Shown: positions 45,198 to 54,765 of the stretch, piece by piece
How the letters are laid out: every line of letters begins with the position of its first letter
Numbering within the stretch: the stretch's first letter is position 1
From: JBBRBB01 sp963830175
GTDB taxonomy: Bacteria > Bacteroidota > Bacteroidia > Chitinophagales > Chitinophagaceae
NCBI GenBank assembly: GCA_963830175.1
Contig: CAWHKV010000009.1
Span: 1 to 64,000, forward strand
Direction: 5' to 3'
DNA: 64,000 nt
The notes under the pieces: model-generated
What the model was told of the DNA's origin: nothing
Database searches by the model: none
What the model saw: the letters and a program-made list of their open reading frames with translations, nothing else
Translations under genes and position numbers: made by a program

Positions 45198-46343
45198 CTA
45201 TTCTTCGTTAACCGAAACTTTTTCTTTGGCGCTGTATATTTTATATACTCTTATATCTGTTGGCTCAGTAACAGGAGCATTTGTTCTTTCTGAAACTATA
45301 TGCAGGCGGCCGCGAGAGGGCAAAAACTTTTTTATTAAGAATACGCCAGCAAAAAACATAATGAATTGTGCAGCTACTATAAGATTGATATTAAGATTTT
45401 GCATAGAGAAAGAAACGCCGGCAAAAAAAACGGCAATCACTAAAATGGCAAGTGTTACCCCGGTATGGGTGTATGCTTTATTCAGCAAAACATGGTGTAA
45501 ATGATTTCTGTCGGGTGCAAAAGGCGATTGTTTACGAATAAGCCTGATAACAAAAACCCGCAGAACGTCCATTAAGGGAATAAGTAAAATTCCGAAACCA
45601 ACAGCAGGTGCAGCCTGAACAGAAAAATTAGGACTGGTTGCGCCGGTTTCAACAAATTTAATAATGAGCACGGCATTCACCAAGCCAATAAGTGTTGAGC
45701 CGGAGTCGCCCATAAATATGCGTGCCGGCGGAAAATTATAAATAAGAAATGCAAGCAACGCGCCACCCATTGAAAAGCCCAGCAGTGCAAAGGCAGTATT
45801 TTCATTTATTAAAAAGAAAAGACCAAATAGTAAACAGGAGAAAAGGCCGAGTGTTGCCGCCAAACCATCTACCCCGTCAATAAGATTAAAGGAATTGATG
45901 ATTAGTATAATTGAAAAAAAAGTAATAAGTAGACTTTCCATTTCGGTAATTTGGTAAATACCTAAAAAGCCATGCAGGTTGGTAATAACCAAGTGGGCTT
46001 TAAGGGTAAGCATACCAGCCACGGCAAATTGCCCCAATACTTTTTTCCAGGCTGTAAGTACAAAAATATCATCAATCACGCCCAAAATAAATATTACAAA
46101 AAATGCGGCGAGATAATACTGAAAATCTGCACTGAAAGCATTGAAATCAGATACCAGTAAAAGGCTTAATGTAAGCCCAAAGAAAATGCCGATCCCACCT
46201 AAGGATGAAATGGGGTCTGTATGGGTTTTACGTGCATCAGGTATATCGTACAGCTTATTATTGCGGGCTATTCTGATAACGAATGGCATTAGAAAAAAGG
46301 TTATCAGGTAAGCGATCATTATTCCCGCGGCTGTCTGAATCAT
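45198..46343 (-). CDS. WecA/TagO-like undecaprenyl-phosphate sugar-1-phosphate transferase
   Basis: 381 residues with about 10-11 membrane segments. Motifs: ARKTHTDPISSLGGIGIFFG, LGVIDDIFVLTAWKK (DDxxxL region), NSFNLIDGVDGLAATLGL, PPARIFMGDSGSTLIG and the cytoplasmic HxHH-type DRNHLHHVLL, which separates WecA/TagO from MraY. It transfers a GlcNAc-1-P-like sugar to undecaprenyl phosphate, starting O-antigen or other glycan synthesis. It is separate from the main polysaccharide locus and is a third priming enzyme in the window. The C-terminus (about 30 residues) is charged and not conserved. Confidence 0.9.
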   Translation of the reverse strand: MIQTAAGIMIAYLITFFLMPFVIRIARNNKLYDIPDARKTHTDPISSLGGIGIFFGLTLSLLLVSDFNAFSADFQYYLAAFFVIFILGVIDDIFVLTAWKKVLGQFAVAGMLTLKAHLVITNLHGFLGIYQITEMESLLITFFSIILIINSFNLIDGVDGLAATLGLFSCLLFGLFFLINENTAFALLGFSMGGALLAFLIYNFPPARIFMGDSGSTLIGLVNAVLIIKFVETGATSPNFSVQAAPAVGFGILLIPLMDVLRVFVIRLIRKQSPFAPDRNHLHHVLLNKAYTHTGVTLAILVIAVFFAGVSFSMQNLNINLIVAAQFIMFFAGVFLIKKFLPSRGRLHIVSERTNAPVTEPTDIRVYKIYSAKEKVSVNEE

Positions 46344-46492
46344 GAAATCATTTTTTTATTTATCCGTCTGCAACTTCCATTGTAAATATAAGATTTACAA
46401 CAAAAAATTTTAATATAATTCCTTCATTAATTATTATTTTCTCAATTAAAGTCCAACTAATGCTAATTAAACCCGATGTTGTTATTAAGGCT

Positions 46493-46500
46493 TAGTTTTG
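46493..46500 (+). promoter_or_regulatory. Candidate -7 box TAGTTTTG upstream of transketolase subunit
   Basis: TAnnTTTG match ending 10 bp before the ATG at 46511, implying a very short leader. The -33 element is not clear. Confidence 0.35.
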
Positions 46501-46510
46501 CCGCAAAAAT

Positions 46511-47359
46511 ATGCCAATGAAGGATATAGCCCAATTAAAGGAAATTGCCTCCCAGGTAAGACGGGATATTGTAAGAATGGTACATGGCTGCCAAAGCGGA
46601 CACCCCGGAGGATCTTTAGGATGTGCAGATTTTCTAACTGCACTTTATTTCAATATAATGGAACATGATCCCAACTTTAAAATGGATGGAATAAATGAAG
46701 ACATATTCTTTTTATCTAATGGCCATATTTCACCGGTATTTTATTCAGTACTGGCACGCAGCGGTTATTTTGACAAAAAAGAACTATCTACCTTCCGGCA
46801 GATCAACAGCCGTTTGCAGGGGCACCCCACCACCCACGAACATTTACCCGGCATTAGGGTTGCAAGTGGCTCGCTGGGGCAGGGCATGAGTGTAGCTATT
46901 GGCGCTGCATTGGCAAAGAAACTTAATAATGATACCCATTTCGTTTTCTCTTTACATGGAGATGGAGAACTGGATGAAGGGCAAAATTGGGAGGCTATAA
47001 TGAGCGCTCCAAACCTTAGCGTAGACAACCTTATCGCTACTATAGACCGTAATGGGCAACAGATTGATGGCCCTACTAAAAAGGTAATGAATCTGGGAAA
47101 CCTGCGTAATAAGTTCGAAGCATTTAACTGGCAGGTATTAGAAATGGATGGGAACAATATGGAGGAAATTGTGTCTACAGTAAATCATGCCAAAACGCTT
47201 ACTGGCAATGGTTTGCCGGTATGTATAATTATGACCACCATTATGGGTAAGGGCGTAGATTTTATGGAAGGTACACATGAATGGCATGGCATTGCTCCAA
47301 ATGACGCACAGCTTGCAAAGGCACTGGAACAACTGCCTGAAACATTAGGTGATTATTAA
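46511..47359 (+). CDS. Transketolase, N-terminal (TPP-binding) subunit
   Basis: 282 residues, only the N-terminal half of a transketolase. RMVHGCQSGHPGGSLGCADF, DIFFLSNGHISPVFYSVLAR, GSLGQGMSVAIGAALAKK, FSLHGDGELDEGQNWEA (TPP-binding GDGxxxEGxxWE) and IATIDRNGQQIDGPTKKV. The start at ATGCCAATG or the Met two codons later are both possible. A separate C-terminal subunit normally completes the enzyme and usually follows directly, but here the next gene is ruvC on the other strand. It would join the pentose-phosphate pathway. Confidence 0.92.
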   Translation: MPMKDIAQLKEIASQVRRDIVRMVHGCQSGHPGGSLGCADFLTALYFNIMEHDPNFKMDGINEDIFFLSNGHISPVFYSVLARSGYFDKKELSTFRQINSRLQGHPTTHEHLPGIRVASGSLGQGMSVAIGAALAKKLNNDTHFVFSLHGDGELDEGQNWEAIMSAPNLSVDNLIATIDRNGQQIDGPTKKVMNLGNLRNKFEAFNWQVLEMDGNNMEEIVSTVNHAKTLTGNGLPVCIIMTTIMGKGVDFMEGTHEWHGIAPNDAQLAKALEQLPETLGDY

Positions 47360-47393
47360 TGAAATGGTTTAAGCACCCACTATAACAAAAAGG

Positions 47394-47960
47394 TTATAAT
47401 CCTAAAATCTTTCCGGGATTTTTAGAAGCATAATCTGTCCAGGTATTTACACCTTTGGATTTTACTAAGATTGGTGCGCACATTTGGTAGTGATGGCAAA
47501 GCGCTACAGCCAGGGCGTCTGTAGCATCTAAATATTGCGGCTTTTCTTCTATAGTAACTATGCGTTGCAGCATTTTAAAAACCTGGTCTTTATCTGCATT
47601 ACCATTCCCCGTAATACTTTGTTTTACTTTTTTAGGCGAATATTCTGTAACAGGTATGGCACTTTGCATGGCTGCAGCAATGGCAACACCCTGCGCCCTC
47701 CCGAGTTTAAGCATGCTTTGAACATTTTTTCCAAAAAAAGGAGCTTCAATAGCAAAGCAGGTAGGCTTATGTTGCTGAATTATTTCGCAAACTTTTGCAT
47801 AAATATTTTCGAGCTTTTCGTAGGCTGTTTTAGAAGTGTGGGTTTTAAGCACATCCATTTGCATCAGCGAAATTTGCTGACCATTTACCTCGATCAGGGC
47901 AAAGCCCATGATTACGGTGCCGGGGTCTATACCTAAAATAATCTCTTTCTGCTGCTGCAT
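47394..47960 (-). CDS. ruvC: Holliday junction resolvase RuvC
   Basis: 188 residues. N-terminal catalytic Asp in ILGIDPGTVIMGFALIE, Glu in CFAIEAPFFGKNVQSMLKLGRAQG, acidic pair in YLDATDALAVALCHHY, and YSPKKVKQSITGNGNADKDQV. Resolves Holliday junctions with RuvAB. It converges on the transketolase gene. Confidence 0.97.
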   Translation of the reverse strand: MQQQKEIILGIDPGTVIMGFALIEVNGQQISLMQMDVLKTHTSKTAYEKLENIYAKVCEIIQQHKPTCFAIEAPFFGKNVQSMLKLGRAQGVAIAAAMQSAIPVTEYSPKKVKQSITGNGNADKDQVFKMLQRIVTIEEKPQYLDATDALAVALCHHYQMCAPILVKSKGVNTWTDYASKNPGKILGL

Positions 47961-48073
47961 TGTTGTGTGAAAATACTACTTTGCCATATTATGAAGTTGT
48001 GCTGATGAAGAATACCCCCATAAACCAATAATTTCTTAACAGGTAAAGGCTTCCTGCATTAAAAAGCTGCATA

Positions 48074-49148
48074 ATGAACAAAACGTACAAGGGTGCGACG
48101 CAACGGAAATTAAATGGAACAACTGCAGCCGGTACTCCAAAATCCTTTCTACTGAAAAAGCAATACAAAATTTTATTTAATTACATTTTTGGGCCATTAC
48201 TATTTATTCTGCTGTCGTATGCAATTTATATGAAGGTGCAGGACCAGCCAGACCTTTCACAAAAAGTTTCATTGATTAAAGAATCTTTTTCAAGAGAAAA
48301 TGACTGGTATCTTTTTACGCTTTTTCTGCTAATGTTTATAAACTGGGGTATTGAGGCGCGCAAATGGCAACTACTGGTGCGACCCGTGCAGCAGGTTACG
48401 TTTTTTACTGCTGGCAAGGCAGTACTCTCAGGGCTATCGTTGTCTTTGTTTTTACCCAACGGTATAGGTGAATATTTTGGGAGAATTGTTTATATGGATG
48501 AAGGCAACAGGCTTCGTTCTGTGGCGCTTACTATTGCCGGAAGCATGAGCCAATTAATTATAACACTTGTTGCAGGCCTCGCCGGACTTATATATTTAAA
48601 GATTTTTACCTGGCACGACCTGAGCCAGTTGCAGGGCCTTTCTATATTTCTGGGTGAATGGAATAATATCTATGATTGCAATGGGAACCCTACTTTTAGT
48701 GGTAGTCTATTTCAGGTTAAACTGGTTGTCGGGGGTTATTGAAAAAATTCCGCGTGTACAGAAATACAGCTACCTGATAGAACACCTGGAAACTTTTACA
48801 GGCAAAGAATTAACAAGAATTTTGTTCTTGTCCTTTATAAGATTCGTAGTTTTTGTTGTCCAATACGTGCTTATGCTACATTTCTTTAAAGTTGATGTTA
48901 GTTTATTTAATGCAATAAGTACAACCTGCGTATTGTTTTTAGTGCTGGCTATTTTACCTACCATACCCTTGGCAGATGTGGGTATCAGAAGCCAGGCAGG
49001 CATTCAGTTGTTTGGTTTACTTACAGCAAACTCCTTAGGCATTCTGGCAACAACAGCAGGCATTTGGTTTATAAACCTTATAATACCATCAGTGATAGGC
49101 AGTTTATTTATTTTAAGCATTAAAATTTTTAGGAAACAAGAAGCGTGA
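48074..49148 (+). CDS. UPF0104/LPG-synthase-TM membrane protein, one frameshift
   Basis: 357 residues after removing one G from GGG at 48652-48654. Multiple membrane helices, with FILLSYAIYMKVQ, WGIEARKWQLLVRP, GLSLSLFLPNGIGEYFGRIVYM, and after the indel VNGIISMIAMGTLLLVVVYF, then LAILPTIPLADVGIRSQAG and a final LIIPSVIGSLFILSI. The family (UPF0104) includes MprF-like flippase domains, so a lipid-related role is possible but not shown. It overlaps the downstream DUF3108 gene by 4 bp (GTGA). Confidence 0.85.
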
Positions 49149-49930
49149 AAAAAATTATAGCCACTTACATATTTTCTCTTTTTTGGTTTATCTCTTCTGC
49201 AGATAATGATTTTTGCGGAGTAAAGAATACTGCATTTAAAAATGGAGAGAACATAACCTTTAATGTGTATTACTCCGTTATAGGTTTGTACGTTAATGCA
49301 GGCTCCGCAAGTTTTAATACTACCATTGAAAAACTGGGTAATAAAACGGTGTATCATGTGGTAGGCGAAGGTACCTCTAACAGTAAGTATGACTGGATCT
49401 TTAAAGTGCGTGACAGGTACGAAACCTATTTCGATACTGCACTTTTACTTCCCTATAAATTTATTAGAAATGTAGATGAGGGCGGGTATAAAAAGAAAGA
49501 GCTGGTAACATTTAACCAGGCAGACAATATTGCGGCATCTACAAAAGGGCTTGTGAAAATTCCGAATTGCGTACAGGATGTTTTAAGCGCTGTATATTAT
49601 GCCCGCAACATTAATTTTAACGGATATAAGCCTGGCGCTAAGATTCCTTTTAGTATGTTTTTAGACAATGAAGTACATGATCTTTATATACGGTATCTGG
49701 GTAAGGAAGTTATAAAAACAAGGTATGGTAAATTTAATGCTATAAAGTTTAAACCCTTGCTGGTGCAGGGTACCATGTTTGAAGGCGGGGAAAAAATGAC
49801 GGTATGGGTAAGTGATGATCCCAACCATATACCATTGCGGATTGAAAGCCCGATTGTGGTTGGCAGCGTTAAAGTTGATATGATGCATTATCGCAACCTT
49901 CGCCACCCATTATCTTCCAAAGTAAATTAA
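49145..49930 (+). CDS. DUF3108 domain periplasmic protein
   Basis: 261 residues from GTG (49145), which overlaps the upstream stop by 4 bp. Signal peptide KKIIATYIFSLFWFISSA. The core matches DUF3108: ENITFNVYYSVIGLYVNAGSASF, YDWIFKVRDRYETYFDTALLLPYKFIRNVDEGGYKKKE, and MTVWVSDDPNHIPLRIESPIVVGSVKVDM near the end. The family is predicted to be a lipid-binding beta-barrel; function unproven. Translational coupling to the UPF0104 protein suggests they act together at the envelope. Confidence 0.88.
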   Translation: MKKIIATYIFSLFWFISSADNDFCGVKNTAFKNGENITFNVYYSVIGLYVNAGSASFNTTIEKLGNKTVYHVVGEGTSNSKYDWIFKVRDRYETYFDTALLLPYKFIRNVDEGGYKKKELVTFNQADNIAASTKGLVKIPNCVQDVLSAVYYARNINFNGYKPGAKIPFSMFLDNEVHDLYIRYLGKEVIKTRYGKFNAIKFKPLLVQGTMFEGGEKMTVWVSDDPNHIPLRIESPIVVGSVKVDMMHYRNLRHPLSSKVN

Positions 49931-49932
49931 AA

Positions 49933-50838
49933 TTATATTGCAGCGAGGGAGAAGCAATCGCCTGGCCTTATGCCTTTAGGGGTCTGTTGCAAATTGCAAC
50001 ACTCATTAATCGGATCATGTTCAAAGAACAGGATGTAATCATTTTGTAAAGCCTCTTCTAAAAACAATCTTTTTTCAATTAGCGTGGTTAGCGGAAACAT
50101 ATCATAAGCCATTACATATGGCAGTGGAATGTGCCCGGACGATGGCAACAGGTCTGCCATGTACATAATGGTTCTATCCTGGTATTTTATCTGGGGCAGC
50201 ATCATAGCTGCAGTATGCCCATCAACTATTTTCATTGATAATTGCGGAATAATGCCAGACTCTACTGTTTCCAAAGCATTCATCGTTTCGGCATTCCCTG
50301 CAGTATTTAATGTATTAAGTGTTTTATAGGTGCTTTGCGGTATAAATTTTAATTGGCCGCTCTCTTCAATAGGTAATATATTTTCTGAAAGAAACGAAGC
50401 TTTTTCCCTGTCGTTAGGCTGGGTTGCCCATTGCCAGTGTTGCTCGTTACTCCAGTATACCGCATTTTTAAAAGCGGGTATAAGCCGGTCTCCCTTTCTT
50501 ATTACGCTTCCTCCGCAATGATCAAAATGAAGATGCGTTAAAATAACATCTGTAATATCATCTGCATGAAAACCCAGTTTATCCAGACTTTTATGCAAAC
50601 TATCATTTCCATTTAAGTGATAGTGACTAAAAAACTTTTCGCTTTGTTTATCGCCAATGCCTGTATCTATCAATATTAATTTATCACCTTCCTCAATCAG
50701 CATGCTTCGCATTGCCCAGTTGCATAAATTATGTTCATCTGCAGGATTAATATTTTGCCAGATACTTTTTGGAACAACGCCAAACATTGCGCCGCCATCA
50801 AGTTTAAACATCCCTGTATTAACCGTATATAGTTTCAT
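49933..50838 (-). CDS. MBL-fold metallo-hydrolase
   Basis: 301 residues. DKLILIDTGIGDKQSEKFF, then the metal-binding DVILTHLHFDHCGGSVI (HxHxDH), VDGHTAAMMLPQI and LFFEHDPINECC. Substrate unknown; similar to quorum-quenching lactonases and other small-molecule hydrolases, but not assignable. It is the last gene of a minus-strand run after an MFS transporter (4 bp apart). Confidence 0.88.
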   Translation of the reverse strand: MKLYTVNTGMFKLDGGAMFGVVPKSIWQNINPADEHNLCNWAMRSMLIEEGDKLILIDTGIGDKQSEKFFSHYHLNGNDSLHKSLDKLGFHADDITDVILTHLHFDHCGGSVIRKGDRLIPAFKNAVYWSNEQHWQWATQPNDREKASFLSENILPIEESGQLKFIPQSTYKTLNTLNTAGNAETMNALETVESGIIPQLSMKIVDGHTAAMMLPQIKYQDRTIMYMADLLPSSGHIPLPYVMAYDMFPLTTLIEKRLFLEEALQNDYILFFEHDPINECCNLQQTPKGIRPGDCFSLAAI

Positions 50839-50842
50839 ATTA

Positions 50843-52150
50843 CTATCGTTTTGCGTACAACTGCTTCTTATGCGCAGTATATAACCAGATAAATCCTATC
50901 ACAAAAAATATAACCAGTGACAACACTGAATTTTTCATACTGCCAGTCAGTTCTTCAATGTAAGCAAAAATGAACATACCTATTACAATAGCGATCTTTT
51001 CGGTAAAATCGTAATAACTAAAATAAGATGCTGTGTCTTTTGTAACGGGCATTAATTTGGAATAGGTTGAACGGCTTAGCGATTGTATGCCGCCCATTAT
51101 AAGGCCTACGGCCATCGCGAGACCATAAAATAAATACTCAGGGTCGCCTCCATTTTCTTTAACCTGCGCCGTGTAGTAAGCTGCAAAGCATATCAGTATC
51201 CAAAAAATTATGACACCCATTAAAACTTTCAGATTACCGAATATGGCAGATAACCGGCTCATCAAATAAGCACCGGCAATAGCCACCAATTGAATTAGAA
51301 CAACAGTTATAATAAGTTTCGTATCATCCAACCCCAACAGTTTACTTCCGAATAGGGTAGCAGCGAGCATTACAGTTTGTACACCCATGCTGTAAAAGAA
51401 AAATCCTCTTAGATATCTTTTAAGTACCGGGAAATTTTTCACTTCATTATAAACTTTCTTCATTTCGCTAAAGCCTCTTGCGATTACATTGTCTTTTACG
51501 GGGTTGGCAGGAGGCGTTTCTTTCAACCTGCTAAAAGTTATTTGTGCGAAGCCTGCCCACCATAATCCAACCAAAAGAAATGTGATTCTAGGGCCCAGGA
51601 AAGGATCTTTATCTGCCAGTTGAAGTACAAGAACAAAACCTATAACCTGCATTATAACACTGCCTATATATCCAAATGCAAAACCGCGGGCACTTATTCT
51701 GTCGCGGTCTTGGGGTGCTGCAATTTCAGGCAGAAAAGCATTATAAAAAACGAGGCTGCCGGCATAACCCATGGCAGCCATCATAAAAAATAGAATGCCA
51801 AAGCCCAGGTTATCTCCCGTAAAAAAATATAGAAGGCTGCAACCTGCAGCGCCCATGTAACAAAAGAAACGCATAAATTTTTTCTTGTTAGCATGGGTAT
51901 CGGCAATAGAGGTTAAAATGGGGTAAGAAATAGCAACAATAAGATATGCCACGGCAAGAATATATTCATACAACGATGAGTTTATAAACTCCCTGCCCAT
52001 AAAAGGAACCATGTCGCCACCAAATTGTTTTTTTGTTACGGCTGTAAAATAAATAGGGAAGAAAGTAGTTGTGATTACCAGGTTATAGGTGCTGTTTGCC
52101 CAATCGTACATCGCCCAGCCATTCACAACTTTCTTAGATGCTGTTTGCAT
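50843..52150 (-). CDS. MFS transporter, UMF1/Atg22 type
   Basis: 435 residues, about 12 membrane segments. GWAMYDWANSTYNLVITTTFFPIYF is the UMF1 signature (WxxYDWANSAY), followed by FVVFYNAFLPEI-like AGSLVFYNAFLPEIAAP and SRSTYSKLMPVTKDTASYFSYYDFTEK. Probable exporter or importer of an unknown metabolite. It lies between the GDH subunit 3 gene (35 bp) and the MBL hydrolase. Confidence 0.9.
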   Translation of the reverse strand: MQTASKKVVNGWAMYDWANSTYNLVITTTFFPIYFTAVTKKQFGGDMVPFMGREFINSSLYEYILAVAYLIVAISYPILTSIADTHANKKKFMRFFCYMGAAGCSLLYFFTGDNLGFGILFFMMAAMGYAGSLVFYNAFLPEIAAPQDRDRISARGFAFGYIGSVIMQVIGFVLVLQLADKDPFLGPRITFLLVGLWWAGFAQITFSRLKETPPANPVKDNVIARGFSEMKKVYNEVKNFPVLKRYLRGFFFYSMGVQTVMLAATLFGSKLLGLDDTKLIITVVLIQLVAIAGAYLMSRLSAIFGNLKVLMGVIIFWILICFAAYYTAQVKENGGDPEYLFYGLAMAVGLIMGGIQSLSRSTYSKLMPVTKDTASYFSYYDFTEKIAIVIGMFIFAYIEELTGSMKNSVLSLVIFFVIGFIWLYTAHKKQLYAKR

Positions 52151-52185
52151 AAAAATTATTGAACTGAGTTAAAAGCAAAGCCTTT

Positions 52186-52860
52186 TTATGCCTTATCGAA
52201 GCTTATGCATTCACGCAATTCTTTTTCACTGTAACTCATGCCATACTGTTTTAAAACATCATCGGGTACGCCATTCCATTGGTTAGGCCTGTTGCCCATA
52301 TACCCAAGGTCATTCACGCCCATTTCTGAAGTATAAAAACCTGTGGCGGTTAAGTTGCGCATGCGGTTGAAGAAGGATACCCCTGGCGCCATTTCTGGTT
52401 TGGCTTTTTCCGGCCAGGCAATGGCATCTACCATTTCCATCTGTTGTTCTTTGCTGCATGATGAAAAATCTTTTCCAAAGCGGCTGAGGCATTGCATATC
52501 CAGCCAGCGCAACCCGCCGCGCATAGGCACCTGGTGGTGCGGCATATCCAGTACAATAAAGTTGATAAATTCGGGAACACCGGCATCGCTTGCACTACCG
52601 CTAACATCATCTTTTGGTATAATGATATTTGCCAGGATGGTTATCGTTGCCATTTCCGCATCAGTAAAAAATTTTCCCTGGTCTATGAGCGATTGCTCGT
52701 ATACTTTTTCTGCCTCCATCCTGTCGATATTGATGCCTTTTAGTGCATCCTTATCAGCCGTGGCTTCGGGCTTTTTATCACCTGGCTTGCAGGCTTCTGC
52801 GGCAATACCTACGCCAATGGCACCAATAGCCAGGTTTTTAAGTGTTTCGCGTCTGTTCAT
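52186..52860 (-). CDS. Gluconate 2-dehydrogenase subunit 3-family protein
   Basis: 224 residues. A Tat-like/lipoprotein signal (MNRRETLKNLAIGAIGVGIAAEAC) carries the paired Arg and a Cys. The core reads FFTDAEMATITILANIIIPKDDVSGSASDAGVPEFINFIVLDMP, RGGLRWLDMQCLSRFGKDF and FYTSEMGVNDLGYMGNRPNQWNG. In characterised systems this subunit accompanies an FAD-containing GMC dehydrogenase and mediates its export. Only 16 bp separates it from the GMC gene. Confidence 0.92.
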   Translation of the reverse strand: MNRRETLKNLAIGAIGVGIAAEACKPGDKKPEATADKDALKGINIDRMEAEKVYEQSLIDQGKFFTDAEMATITILANIIIPKDDVSGSASDAGVPEFINFIVLDMPHHQVPMRGGLRWLDMQCLSRFGKDFSSCSKEQQMEMVDAIAWPEKAKPEMAPGVSFFNRMRNLTATGFYTSEMGVNDLGYMGNRPNQWNGVPDDVLKQYGMSYSEKELRECISFDKA

Positions 52861-52876
52861 ACAAAATTTTTATTGT

Positions 52877-54622
52877 TTATAAATTCTGTTTTTTCATTTC
52901 ATCAATAATGTGGTCACTTGCCCGCATAGAGAGTGCGAGAATGGTCCATGTAATATTTTTATCTGCCTGGCTGGTAAACTGACCGCCATCTACACAGAAT
53001 AGATTTTTTACATCATGACTTTGGCTCCAGCCATTGAGGGCTGAAGTTTTTGGATTGCTTCCCATGCGAACTGTACCTGCCTCATGTATTATCTCTCCCG
53101 GGTTTGATAATCCGTAATCGTTTTCAGGACCATCGCTATCGCCCCAGGTAATTATGGCACCCATCTCGTGCATCATCTCTCTAAAGGTCTCCTTCATGTG
53201 TTTAGCCTGCTTTATTTCGTAGTCAGAATTTTTTGTATTAAAACGTAACACCGGAATGCCATATTTATCTACCACGTCAGGATCAATCTCACAATAATTA
53301 CTTTCTAAAGCAATGCTTTCTCCTCTGCCTGCCATGCCTACGGATGCACCGTAGAAGAAACGGATATCTTCTTTTAAAGAGGCACCGTAACCCCCGGCTT
53401 CTTTGGTTTTTCCATTAACTGCATATTTGCCATTCAGGTTTTGCATGTCGAAACCAAACCCGTAAGAAGGTTGTTGCATGCCGCCCCAATATTCTATATG
53501 ATACCCACGCGGAAAATCGAGTTTTTTATTATCGAGCCACCAAGGAGAGTATACATGCAGGCCGCCCACACCATCTTCATTATATCTTTTGCGGCCAAAT
53601 AATTCAGGAAGCACTCCACCCATGGCGGCGCCTGTAGAATCATGCAAATATTTTCCTACCACATTACTTGAATTACCAATTCCGTTTGGATGGCGGGATG
53701 ATTTTGAATTGAGCATTAAACGCGCACTTTCACACGCACTGGCTGCGAGTATTACCGTTCTCCCCGTAACCTGGTACTCCTGCATATCATCTTTATTTAC
53801 ATAAGACACGCCGGTTGCAAGGCCGTTTGCATCAGTTAAAACTTCCCGGGCCATGGCATTGGTTATCACATCACAATTACCTGTTTTCATGGCTGGTTTC
53901 ACCAGGCAGGAGGAAGATGAAAAGTCAGCATACACTTTGCAGCTTCTTCCGCATTGAGCACAATAGAAACAAACGCCCCTTTCATCATTCACCTTTTTTG
54001 TAAGGATGGAAAGGCGGGATGGAATTACGGGTACCCCTATGTTTGAAGCAGCCCGTTTAAGCATTAGCTCATGTAAACGGGGTTTTGGCGGTGGCATGAA
54101 GATGCCATCCGGATCATTCTCCAATCCTTCGTTTGTACCAAAAATGCCCAGCATGGCATCTATCTTATCGTAATAAGGTTTTACATCTTCATAACCTATT
54201 GGCCAGTCTTCTCCCAGCCCATCGATGCTGCGACGCTTAAAATCTTTAGGTCCAAAACGAAGTGATATTCTACCCCAATGATTGGTTCTTCCACCAAGCA
54301 TGCGTGCACGCCACCAGTCCCACTTGGTATCGCCAACGTGGGTATAGGGCTCACCGTCAATCTCCCATCCCCAATAACATCCGTCAAAATCTCCGAATGG
54401 CCTATACTTGGTACTGGCACCGCGCCTTGGAGATTCCCAAGGATTTTTTAGCTGGCACGAATTAACTGCCGGATCGTACATAGGACCTGCCTCGAGCAGG
54501 CAAACTTTAAGACCTGCCTTGGATAAGACATAGGCAGCCATTCCGCCACCTGCACCCGAACCCACAATTACAGCATCGTATTTTTTTGGTTGTTTTTTAA
54601 TTTGTAAGTCGCCCATTAGCAA
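52877..54622 (-). CDS. GMC-family oxidoreductase (FAD, sugar/alcohol dehydrogenase)
   Basis: 581 residues. FAD-binding YDAVIVGSGAGGGMAAYVLSKAG with GxGxxG near residue 21 and VCLLEAGP; GGRTNHWGRISLRF; VILAASACESARLMLNS; C-terminal HEAGTVRMGSNPKTSAL and NLFCVDGGQF with the usual active-site His region. A Cys-rich insert CFYCAQCGRSCKVY (about 223-236) is typical of membrane-associated dehydrogenases with an electron-transfer partner. Together with the subunit-3 protein it forms a two-subunit dehydrogenase that oxidises a sugar or sugar acid in the periplasm. No signal peptide of its own. Confidence 0.93.
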   Translation of the reverse strand: MLMGDLQIKKQPKKYDAVIVGSGAGGGMAAYVLSKAGLKVCLLEAGPMYDPAVNSCQLKNPWESPRRGASTKYRPFGDFDGCYWGWEIDGEPYTHVGDTKWDWWRARMLGGRTNHWGRISLRFGPKDFKRRSIDGLGEDWPIGYEDVKPYYDKIDAMLGIFGTNEGLENDPDGIFMPPPKPRLHELMLKRAASNIGVPVIPSRLSILTKKVNDERGVCFYCAQCGRSCKVYADFSSSSCLVKPAMKTGNCDVITNAMAREVLTDANGLATGVSYVNKDDMQEYQVTGRTVILAASACESARLMLNSKSSRHPNGIGNSSNVVGKYLHDSTGAAMGGVLPELFGRKRYNEDGVGGLHVYSPWWLDNKKLDFPRGYHIEYWGGMQQPSYGFGFDMQNLNGKYAVNGKTKEAGGYGASLKEDIRFFYGASVGMAGRGESIALESNYCEIDPDVVDKYGIPVLRFNTKNSDYEIKQAKHMKETFREMMHEMGAIITWGDSDGPENDYGLSNPGEIIHEAGTVRMGSNPKTSALNGWSQSHDVKNLFCVDGGQFTSQADKNITWTILALSMRASDHIIDEMKKQNL

Positions 54623-54765
54623 AAAGCATTATTGGTTTGAAATGAATATTATGAAATAAGAAGATGATTAAAACCGGGAATGATATTGCACATTTTCATT
54701 GAATGTGAATGTAGTATTTTCTCTGAAATCGTAATCCTTTTTTTATATTCGGCTTAAACATTTTA

